From Prochilodus magdalenae (lineage: Eukaryota > Chordata > Actinopteri > Characiformes > Prochilodontidae), in NCBI GenBank assembly GCA_024036415.1, contig JAMWET010005068.1, positions 136,001 to 200,000 of the forward strand: DNA of 64,000 bases, in the 5' to 3' direction. A program made the position numbers and the translations under genes. Below, piece by piece: positions 12,951 through 24,900 of the stretch. Within the stretch, counting starts at the first letter, position 1, and each line of letters opens with the position of its first letter. The notes under the pieces are model-generated. The model saw nothing but the letters and a program-made list of their open reading frames with translations. It was not told the origin of the DNA and ran no database searches.

Positions 12951-15900
12951 GTGAGAGAGAGTTAGAGAGAGAGAAAGAGTTAGAGAGAGAGAGAAGGAGA
13001 GAGTTAGAGAGAGAGAGAGTTAGAGAGAGAGTTAGAGAGAGAGAGACAGAGAAAATAAACCCACCGGGGAGAATCATCACGGACTTTAAAACAGACGGAA
13101 AAGGGAAATTAGAGTGGATGGAAAAGGTTTGGAGAGGGAATTTTAAATTTGAGCCAAAATGAAAACTAGAGGCAGATGTGTTGCCAGGGTTGGAGAAACA
13201 GAGTCACATGACGTGACTCATTACTTCGAAGTAGAGAGGGCGACTGTTGAGGAGTTTGGAAGGAGCTGCAGCACTAGACGATTCTCAAACAGACTCAAAC
13301 AAGAGCAGCTCTGCTTTGCAGGGGCTTAATCCGGGCGGTGAAGCCAAAACACATTTCCCGAAATAAACAAGAACAGACCGAGAAGTACTAGACATGAAGA
13401 CGGACTGGTACATGTGTATGCAGGACTTCAATCTGAAAAATACATAAAGTTAAGGTACAGCAATCCTCCACCATAAACTTCCAGAGCTTTCTAACTCTGT
13501 GTTCCTGGGCTGGAGGATCTGATCAGTGTTGCTGGGTACTGGCAGGCTTACTTGGCAGGGTCAGGCATCTGGGTGCAGAGGAACCGCAGAGACTGGAAAC
13601 TCTTGCGGATGGAATGGATGTTAGCCATGCCCATGAAGACCACTTCACAGTTAGGGTAGTACTCTAGAGATGATGAAGTGTGGAAGATTAAAGAGGCTTG
13701 CTTTACAAAATAACATGGCAATAAAATCAATAACAACCTTCACAGTCAATAAACTAGACTACTCATTTACAAACAACAGAGCGCATTTAAAACAGGAATA
13801 AATGAATCACATGACAACATTAAAACTTAACCCTGAAGTAGCAGAAGAGCTGCACCCAGAAGGAGGGGTAGGTTTGACATCGTGAGACGTGCTAATGATT
13901 CAAGTTTCGCACTCGGCTGCGCATGTGACGTAACCTAAGACGGGCCTCATCTCTGTACCTGACTGACCCAACATCCACCATTACAGACATCCAGCGAGCA
14001 GTGGTGTCCTCCATGAGTCATCCTGTTAGTGCAGCACCATCGGCAGACGGCTGCACCACGCAGGACTACATGCACACAGACCGTTACCACGACTGTCCTT
14101 AACACCACGTCACCGTCACCAAAGACTGCAGTGGTGTCGTACCAGACTGTCATGGAGTGACTCAGAATGGCAGCGGGTCATCTTCAGTGACGAGTCCCGC
14201 TTTAGTCTTGGTGGAGACGCCCAACGAATCCGTGTGTGGAGGCACCGTGGTCAGCACCAAGATGGACGGTTTGTGGTCATGCGCCACACATCCAGAAGAC
14301 CTGCTGACACCCCAGCTCCACCCCTACCGCACCATCTGCAGGAACTGTGTGAGGATGTTGAAGCTGCATGGGATGGATTATCACAGGACTCCATTAGGAA
14401 CCTCTACAGCTCCATACAGAGACGTCTGGCGTGTTGGGTTAGCAAACACGGCGGCCCAACGCCATACTGAGAGACTTCTGTATGTGTAGCTCAATAAATA
14501 TTGATCATATCAGTCTAAATTTATCATTAGTTATTGATCCTGGTCACCTTTATCTTCCTTCCCAACAGCACCGCAACCCCACACCTCCTTCTGGGTGCAA
14601 AACATGGATAAACATGGATATCTGTGATTTAGAGGGGAACACTCTTACCTGGGCACTCACAGCCTCCTCCCTTGGCTCTGTTGGCCACTGCAGCAGCGTA
14701 AGACCTAGCATCCAAGATCAGGAGCTTGTGAGGTTGGATGGCCAAGGACTCCACCTCCGAACTGTTTGTCATTGATGAGTCTGGAACACATACAGGACAT
14801 GGAGGTATTTTAACTGTTAACCTCCTTGTACATTCAGATGAAACACACTATATCTGATTTAGTCAATAAGCACTGTGACACAGGCCTCTTCTGGCAGTAG
14901 GTCCCCTGGCCTTCCCCATCAGTTCTTGCCCAGATGAATGCCATCTCTCAAAACATCAAATGTAGGCACTGTTTTTGAAACTAACCAAAGTCCACATCGG
15001 AGAGGTCAGCCCCATTGGTGTATTCACGAGAGAAGGAGCCGTTGGTAAGGGTTTTGGGTGAGCTGCTATCCACGGCACATGCTCTGGCAATAGACTGCAC
15101 CAGGTGCTCATCATCAGCATTCCTCCAGCCCCACCAGCTCACCTCCGGCTGGCTGCAGCGAGCGATCACTGCCCCTGTATCACGGTGCCTGTAAGAACAT
15201 ATCACTCTAACAGTCACATCTGAAAACCCCAAATCAGTCTAGAAGGACATCGTTTTCTCATGCTGCTTTATTTTATGGAAATTGTAACAAGGTGTAAGAG
15301 ATTCTGTCTCTTTACTGCTATGAAACATCAAACTTAGCAGTTCAGGGACAATACGTAAGCCTGTGTGTTGATGTGCATCGTCATAGCTTTCAACGACTCA
15401 GACAAGCTGGCTGACTGACCTGTAGACCACAGCCGGAAATCTCTTCCAGGAGCGGAAAGCCGCCACGTTCTCCAGCTCCTTATCGGTGATCCAAGCTGGC
15501 ACCACTAGCTGCTGCGGATAGCTGGAACACAGCCTAGCAGTGGTGGGGGGCAGACAAAGGGCACCAACATCAGAGCAGGACATTGTGCTGACTGATACCT
15601 GGCTAAAGTCACCTAATCATAGGCCTGGGCTTTATCTGGCATGCCCTGAAAGTACCATACCTCATCCAACCTTGAATACAACAATGTGCTCTGGGTCAAA
15701 CACAGGATGGGTGTGACTGGCATATAGTAGCAGGAGGAACCAACTTGTCAGATAGCAGCACAGCTGATGCGTGTTGAAAGCATACAGAGGTGGAGTGGAA
15801 ATGGAAGAGCACAGATATCAACTAAGGATCAGACCTCAACTACACCATATCACCATAAGTATTCGCTCGTCTGCTTTCACAGGCATATGAACCTGAGTGA

Positions 15901-18900
15901 CATCCCATTCATAATCCATAGGGTTTAATATGATGTCAGCCCACCCTTTGCAACAGCTTCAACACCTCCAGGAAGGCTTTCCACAGGGTTAGGAATGCGT
16001 TTATGGGAATTTCTGACCATTCCTCCAGAAGCACATTTGTGAGGTCAGACACTGATGTTGGACGAGAAGGCCTGGCTCTCAGTCTCCGCTCTAATCCATC
16101 CCAAAGGTGTTCTATCAGGTGGAGGTCAGGACTCTGTGCAGGTCAGTCCAGTTCCTCCACACCAGACTCGCTCATCCATGTCTTTATGGAGCTCGCTCTG
16201 TGCACTGGTGTGCGGTCATGTTGGAACAGGAAGGGGCCGTCCCCAAACTGTCCCCACAAAGTTGGGAGCATGAAATGGTCCAGAGTCTCTTGGTCTGCTT
16301 AGCATTAAGAGTTCCTCTCACTGAAACTACGGGGCGGAGCCTAACTCCTGAACACCAACCCCACACTATAATCCCCCCTCCACCAAACTTAATACTCAGC
16401 ACAGTGCAGTCAGACAAGTACCGCTCTCCTGGCAACCTCCAATCCCAGACTCCTCCATCAGAGTGCCAGACAGAGAGGCGTGAGTGAATACATTTGGCAA
16501 TACAGAGCATGTCTGGGAGGATTTCAGCAGATAGGACAACTCACTTGTACTTGCTGTTGATCTCCGATATTCTCCAGGCGTTCTGAGTATCAAAGCCCAT
16601 CCTCTCTACCTCACTGTGGAAGCGTGAGGTCACGTGCTCACCTGGTAGAGGTAAAACAGCAGAAACAAAATTAGAGACAAATGAGCCAGCAATTAAATAC
16701 TGGGCTCACTATTTGACCATTGTCTATTCAGCTTGCAGACTAAACATTCCATCGATATAAACCATAAAGGCTGTTTTTAAATGTGGCCCTCGGCTCGCTG
16801 CTAAATGTTTGCGCTACTGATCTTCTTAGCTGCTTAACACCAGGGCCTGAAAGAGTAGCTCCAGCCCTACTGCATTTCTGGGAGTGATGCCTTTGTTTTG
16901 GCCCATTTCTGTGTTTTTCCCTTCGTCATTGTTATGGAAATATCTGCTCATTAAGTCCAGGAATTCTCGAATATCAACACCAGTCAGAACGCACATCCCT
17001 GGCTCTGGCAAACAGCAGGGTTTAGGTGAGGTACCTGGCCTGCAGAGCTCGCCATGCTGCTCCTTCTCGTTGCTGTAGGAGTCCATGCACCAGGCATGGA
17101 AAGGAAAGGAGAAGAGCTCCTCCAACTTGGAGGGTGGCCTTGCTGCCACAGACAGCCTCTTCAGCCACTCCTGGCACTGCTCGAACGTGGAGAACTGACA
17201 CCTGCACACAGCACCACCAGCTTAGACGTCCACAGAAACCAAAGGGCAAATACAGAAAGCAGGACGAAGCCATCATGAGTGTGCGTATTGTGCTTCTGAC
17301 CTGACGACCTTGCAGTCTTTGCAGGTGACGTGGAGTTGGAACATATCCCGGCATTCCACACTTTCTATCAGCTGCAGAGGAACCTGAAATAGGAGGGACA
17401 GAGACAGATGGGTGGAGGACACAGTTCAAAAATGGCGTCCAACACGTTCAGACGATGCTTCTGTTTCTGTTGAGTACTGTATATAAGTCTCAGCACCCCA
17501 CATGCAGCATTAGAAAACGAGGATTTAGTTCTTGTGAATAGTGCAAAACAACAGAAGCAAACGTGACGCCACACTTGCCTAATACACTCACTGACAAAAA
17601 TAATGCACCAAGAAAAATGTCAGATTGCTGCAAAACTCGTCATGCAGTTATGTCTCAGGCACATATGTAAATGAGAACAGGTGTGGTCTTGTTATTTAAG
17701 GGCACGGACAGTCCAGACAGACCACCAGTAGAGAGGCTAGCTTGATCCAGACACAGACGGAACCTTCACGGCACCCCCCGTCTCTGCCCGGACCATTACT
17801 AGGCACTTAGCAGAAGGAAATCCCCATTCGTCGTCCTGCCATTGTGGTGTCTTGAATGAGAAACCTGGACTGACACAGACCCAAGCAGTGAATCCAGGCT
17901 CTGTTTGGCATCCAACGACAGTCGGACTGAGTAGGGAGGCCTCGTGGTGAGGGCTGTGGAGCGACATACTGCCTCAACTGCTGGCTGGTGTGATTATCTG
18001 GGGAGCCAGTGCATACGACAGTCGGTCAAGCCCCGGTAGGGATACGAGGGACTAATTCAATACTCGAGTATTTGTTCGCTGTGTGGGCGTCATCAGGTTC
18101 ATACGGACTTTTCTCCATTTTGTATTTAGAAGGTTTGTCTTTCTTTAAGCCACAGAGAACCGAGCACCACCGTATTTCCAATCTACACCGTAAGTAACTC
18201 AAAGTAACTACTGCAGGTAAAAGCTATACCCCTTTATTCTTCCTTTCCATTCTGATCAAATAAAACTTAACTAAATAAACACTAGATTTGTTTATAATGA
18301 TGTGCACTGAAATTTTTTGTCTGAAAATGGCATAAGCAAACAAACAAACAAACGTTTTCGTCTAAATATGTTACCAAAAAAAAAAAAAAAAAAAAAAATT
18401 ATACCGAACAATTATTCTGACCCAAATCCGGCCCACGTTCTCCATTTTCATCTGGCCCACTTGCCAAAAAGGTTAACGGCAGTTGGATGGACCGCACCCA
18501 GTAGCCAGATGTGGGCCACATACATGCCATGTCAGGGCCACGCCTCATCCAGAAGTAGGTACCTCTGCTGTACCTGTGCCAGAAGCGGACCACATCTGTT
18601 TTGGGACAAGTGGGCCAAATGCATGTTGTAAATTCTGGGGCCAGCTTTGGCTCACAGCCGGTTGCTGATGCAGACAGTGGGTCAGCAGTGCCATCCTATT
18701 TCCTTTATGCGTGGGTGAAAATGTGGCAAAATTAATAAAACACCATAAAAAAAAAAAACATGTTCAGTATGCAGCAAAACGTTTGGCTTTACATGTAGGT
18801 GCATCCCTGTTTAATATGACAAAAGTGCATTAATTGATTTTTAATTTTTTGTAGTCATCCTTAATGATTGATCACAGTGATAGAGAGTAAAACTGTTAGT

Positions 18901-21900
18901 GTCTAAAAACACACACCGTGCCCACCGTTTACAGAAATGTTAATGTGCACCAACTTTTAAACCACAGCACCATGCCAGTCTTCACTTTTAGCCAAGTTCT
19001 CGATTCATGTGCATTATGCATAGCCTCCTTAGCTGCATCTCTTCATAGTCAAGGCTGAAGGTTGCACGTGACCACACGCTGACCAACACCATGCAAGTAA
19101 AAACCCAAACATGGCAGAGACAACCCAACCCCGTGTCAGCACTCCGTGCAGTCAGGCCGCTTTGACTACTTACTGATACCTCGCAAGAACAGTTCTGCTT
19201 CACAGAGACAAAACAGAACAGAGAGAAGGAGAGCAGGTCATGTGCTGCGTGTATACACCAAGGGCTTTGGTTGCACTGGGATGCCATGCATTCCTGAGCT
19301 AGCACATCCTGTTGGTGCTGTGGAATTCCACCCCTTTAATCTGGCCGTGCTCGAGAATTCCTCGGGTGGCTGTTAGCAATCAGAATTTACGCTTCCTCCT
19401 CCTCCTCCTTCTTTTCTCCCCACCCTATCTAATATTCTCACTCATACAATAAAAAACTGTTGCTCAACTCAATATCTGCCCCGCCTAACGTGTTCCCTCT
19501 CTTTACCTCCCATGCCCTTGGTCTGCTTCACAGCTAGGCCTGTGGGTGCAGTACTACAGCTAGGGGACACAGGCCTGCACACACAGGCCGACACACACAC
19601 ATACCCACACACAGGCCGACACACACACACAGGCCGACACACACACAGGCCGACACACACACATACCCACACACGGGCCGACACACACACATACCCACAC
19701 ACGGGCCGACACACACACATACCCACACACGGGCCAACACACACACATACCCACACACAGGCCGACACCCACACAGGCCGACACCCACACACAGGCCGAC
19801 ACCCACACACCCACACACAGGCCGACACCCACACACCCACACACAGGCCGACACCCACACACAGGCCGACACCCACACACAGGCCGACACACACACACAC
19901 ACGACGACACACACACGACGACACACACACACACGACGACACACACACACACACGACGACACACACACGACGACACACACACACACAGGCCGACACATAC
20001 CAAGTTTTTATTTTAATGCAACAGATCTAATATTTTAACTCTGGTCTGTCGACCCGTACTAATGTCCAGCGTGATTCACCAGAGTGGCTTGAGCTCTGTG
20101 GACATTCTTAAGCTGACGACAAACTTGAAATTACGCAAAATGTGTGGTGTAATTATGCAAATCACATTTTTGTTGTGAAAGATGGTCTTTAAAACACACA
20201 CCTCACTAATACAAAGTGCTTAATAAAAGTTTCTGACAGAGCAAAGACCGTAGAAATAGATAGATAACACTGTTATAAATGTTTATTTTGTTCTTGTTCC
20301 CGGGCTCTTAGTATGTTCTCCTTAGGCCTACAAAGCACAGAAACTGGCTGTCGGTCCCCATGAACTTTGCTGGTGTGGTCAGTCAATGATGTTTAGAGGA
20401 GTTCTCAGTTCTCCAGAACGTCTGTGATACATTCAGTGAGAGAGATTCAGCTGAGTAGACTGCAGGTAGCTTCTGGAGGTTTATAGGACAGTCTGGAATT
20501 TTCTAGAACTTTCCGTCTTATGCATTAATACCTGCTACTAAGCATGTTCAATAACTGTCGATCAGTCCTGCAAATGGGTGGAGGTATTTTAGCCCAACGT
20601 TCTGTACAGAACAGCTTAAGATCTGTTGTATGGTTGGGTTTCCTTCCAGTAACTGAGCACCTCAGGTCCTTCCACAACATCTTTATTGGATTTAGAAGGT
20701 TAGAAAGGACTTTGGCTTGGCCTTTGACTTCTTTAACTGTGCACTTGGGGTCACCGTCTTGCTGCAAGACCCACGGTCTCTTGAGATTCAGCTCACGGAC
20801 AGATGTCCTGGCGTTGATGTGCTGTTATAATTCAGAATTATAATTAATTATAATTATAATTAAGAATTCATTGTTCCATCGAGCAGTCCTGGGCCCGGTG
20901 CAGCAAAGCAGGCCAAAAATGATACTACCACCACCATGCTTCACAGACGGGATAAGGTTCTTATGCTGGAATGTAGTGTTCTCTTTTCTCCAGACATAGA
21001 CTTCTCATGTAGACCAGAAAGTTCTATTTGGGTCTCATCTGTCCACAAAACACTGTTCCATCAGCCTTCTGGCTTGTCCATGTAATCTTTATCAGACTGA
21101 ATACTGGTAGGAATGTTCTGTTTGGAGAGCAGGGAGTATTTTACGCATAATGGTAATATCTTACACATTCCTTTCACTGCCCTGCTCACAGAAAAACAGG
21201 GTGCGATGAATACGGCTGTCTGTGTTTATGTGTTTTAGACACAAGCAATCGGAATATAGCACAGAGAAGCCAGGAAAAGACTTGAGAAAAATAAAAATCA
21301 GAGGACGGCAACAGGCTTGACAACACAGAACAAGCAATGGGAACGAAAACAGCAAAAACAGACTCACAACTTCTGCTGTAACTCACTCACACAAGCATTC
21401 ACACGGGGCGACTGCAGCCACTGGCCATTTTATTTAGCCTGCCTGTCAGAGGACCTGTGTAATTCTGACACACTGTCCCTAAACACCCTCTAACATAATC
21501 TGTGGGCTCTAAATTTAGCATGGCACCCTGCGCCACATGAAAATGTGTTTTCAGTCACCAGTGGTCCCACTATCCGATACGCTCAGCCACACAAGCAAGC
21601 TGTACTCCGCTGCTGTGCGGGCTACAGTAACCCTTGTACGTTTACTACAGCGATACATGTTAGCCTGAAGGTAACACAACTGCAGCAATGAATCAGTTAG
21701 TGGCAGACTGGGGTGGGAAAAGAACGCTGGGAATTTAGCTGAGCTCTAAATATTAGGAAATGTTTGGTTGGAGAGATCTGACGGCAACACTCCCGGCATG
21801 CCAAAGTATTTCTGAGAGACTAAAGCTTAGCGATCTCTCTGAAAAACATTTGATTTTGTCGCTGCCAAGCAGGACCTGTTAAGAAACTCCGGTTCTGAGG

Positions 21901-24900
21901 TTTGGAAAAGAGCAGCTCGTGTTACGGAGGTTTACTTACATTGACTATAGACTCTTTGAACTTGATGTGCAGGCGGTAGTTTGACATGGCGATGACGGCG
22001 TCCTCCGCCCTCCCGACATACTTCGTGAATTCTCCATCTAGCTCTGGGAAGGGCACCTACAACAACGATGTCATAGACAGGCGTATATATAAAAACAAAT
22101 GAGAGTCCAATCAATGTATTCTGAACACTCACATGAACAAGCCACACACAACGTCATTCCTTAAACCACATACTTTTAAGAACAGCTGCTCCAAGACTCA
22201 AGAAGCAGTATGTACAATCTGACCATTTTACACATAGGTAGGTAAAGGTAGAGTTAGGAGTCTCGCCCAAGGACTCTTATCGGTATAGCACAGGGCAGAG
22301 TTTCTCACCCTGGTCCTGGAGGCACCCGGTCCTGCACATTTCAGTGCTTCCCCTGCTCCCAACACGCCTGACTCATCCAATCAGCTCATTAACAAGCTCT
22401 TTCAGAGCTGCAGGAGGCGTGTTAAAGCAGGGAACCCACTAAAATGTGCAGGGCAGGGCGCCTCCAGGACCAAGGCTACAGAGGTGTTGGCCAGTATGCT
22501 ATACCAACCTGCCAGTTACACAGCACAGGTCAGATAATCTTTAGAGTATGCATGAGCACAAGGATGCTGTGTATCTTCTTACCTGCAGATCCTCCTCCTC
22601 CAGGACAGGGGGCTTCCTCGGAAAGATCTGATTGGCCTGAATACACTCCAGACTTTGCTGCCCCTCCTCCTCCTGCCAGATACAAAACACAGGATAAGGG
22701 GAAATCTCAGCACAACGAGCAAAGACAATGGCCTAATGACTGGCCACACAAGTCCCCACACTCTTCCTCTCCTATCAAATATATGACCATAACACCACAG
22801 TAGCAGTTATTACTAAGACGCTCAGCTGAATCGTAGGTGGAAGCTGCACTGTTCATTGGTGCTCCACCTCCCACCCTTCAGGACTTCTACTGTTCAAGAA
22901 CCAGAAACTCGGCAGGGAACGTCACACATCTGTCTCACCCTGGACACAAAGTATTCCAACTCCGACAGGCGCTTGAGGACCCTGTACACCAAGACCACCA
23001 GACACAGGACAGCTTCTTTCCTCAGGCCATCACCTTCACAAACAGCTGACCAGTCACATCACCTGCTGGACCATAGTTACTCCTGCTCCTCCATACGTGT
23101 GGTCACATGGTCACCGGTTTCACTCACATCCCACATTATACACCTGTCTCTTCCCCATACATCTACACTAACGCTGCTGCCTCCACCTCAACACTACTGT
23201 CTCTACCCCAACACTACCGCCTCCAACTCAGCGATACTGCATGTACATCAACACTACTGCCTCTACCCCAACACTACCGCCTCCAACTCAGCGATACTGC
23301 ATGTACATCAACACTACTGCCTCTACCCCAACACTACCGCCTCCAAACGCGATACTGCCTGTACATCAAACACTACCTGCCTCTACCCCAACACTACCGC
23401 CCTACACTCAGCGATACTGCCTGTACACAACACTACTGCCTCTACCCCAACACTACCGCCTCCAACTCAATACTGCATGTACATCAACACTACTGTCTCT
23501 ACCCCAACACTACCGCCTCCAACTCAGCGATACTTGCATGTTACATCAACACTACTGCCTCTACTACTACCGCCTCCAACTCAGCGATACTGCCTGTACA
23601 TCAACACTACTGCCTCTACCCCAACACTACCGCCTCCAACTCAGCGATACTGCATGTACATCAACACTACTGCCTCTACCCCAACACTACCGCCTCCAAC
23701 TCAGCGATACTGCATGTACATCAACACTACTGCCTCTACCCCAACACTACCGCCTCCAACTCAGCGATACTGCATGTACATCAACACTACTGCCTCTACC
23801 CCAACACTACCGCCTCCAACTCAGCGATACTGCATGTACATCAACACTACTGCCTCTACCCCAACACTACCGCCTCCAACTCAGCGATACTACCTGTACA
23901 TCAACACTACTGCCTCTACCCCAACACTACCGCCTCCAACTCAGCGATACTCCCTGTACATCAACACTACTGCCTCTACCCCAACACTACTGCCTTATAC
24001 TGTTTGTAAATAATGTGTAAACTGTATATTATTTGTGCATATATAGTTTGTTTATTGCTTGTATGTGGTGTATACTGTGTAGAGTGTATATTGTACAGTG
24101 TCTGTATGTGTTGTGTATATTTGGTGTCAGTGTGTATATTGTGTATACTGTGTAGAGTGTATATGTGGAGTCAGTGTGTATATTGTGGACTGTCAGTCAG
24201 TTATGTTTATAATGGTACAGTACTAGAGAGACTCAAACTGCCGAAACAAATTCCTTGTGTGAAAACAAATTTATATATATACTAATATATGGTATATATT
24301 TATATATATACACCAATAAACCAAGGTGTAATGTATAGTGTATAAGGCTATAAAGATAAAGCTGATCCTAGAGCAGCACTGTAGTAATATGCCTGTGGTC
24401 GAATCCTGCCAGTTCGCTCACTCAGCTTAGTGACACCACTACACCCCCAACAACCACACACACTCACTCACCCTCTCTCTCTCTCTCATAGAGTGCATGC
24501 TCTTTAACCCCTGCTGAAAAGCCCCTCTGTGTAGGCCTCACCTCAACTCCAGCTACAAACACCTACAGCTACCACACTGTTCAAACCACCATAAGTACGT
24601 TCAGTCGTCCAAGTCTCTTAAACAACTCTAAATTTAATTTGCATGGCTAGATCCCATTAGAACACCTGGCGGCCTGTGACTACGCCACCCCGCGCCATGA
24701 GTTTAAGAGAACCGTCCTCGTGTAGGAGGCTCTTTGTAGCAGCGTGCTGACTGAGTGGGTCAACATGCTGAGCATAAGCCATTCCATTCATTTCTGCCCT
24801 GCATCATGTGCAGTAGCTTCAAACACAGCTTTCTGTGATCGAGCTGCCAAAGAATGTGGGCGGACGCCCACAAGCAGAAGAGAGGTTGCCAGTGTCGCCA

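Noticed and set aside
15521..15533. Nearer acceptor TTCCAG for the mtmr3 exon at 15420
   Set aside because: Using it would lose four codons that restore the conserved Leu-Cys-x-Ser before Tyr-Pro; the acceptor at 15534 keeps both frame and conservation.
19469..20030. Frames of 147-175 codons on both strands
   Set aside because: CA minisatellite artefacts; open in several frames on both strands.
22856..24020. Three overlapping long plus-strand frames (259-385 codons) rich in Tyr, Thr, Leu and Pro
   Set aside because: They are one 60-bp minisatellite whose period is divisible by three and has no stop in any plus frame; there are no splice sites or family matches.
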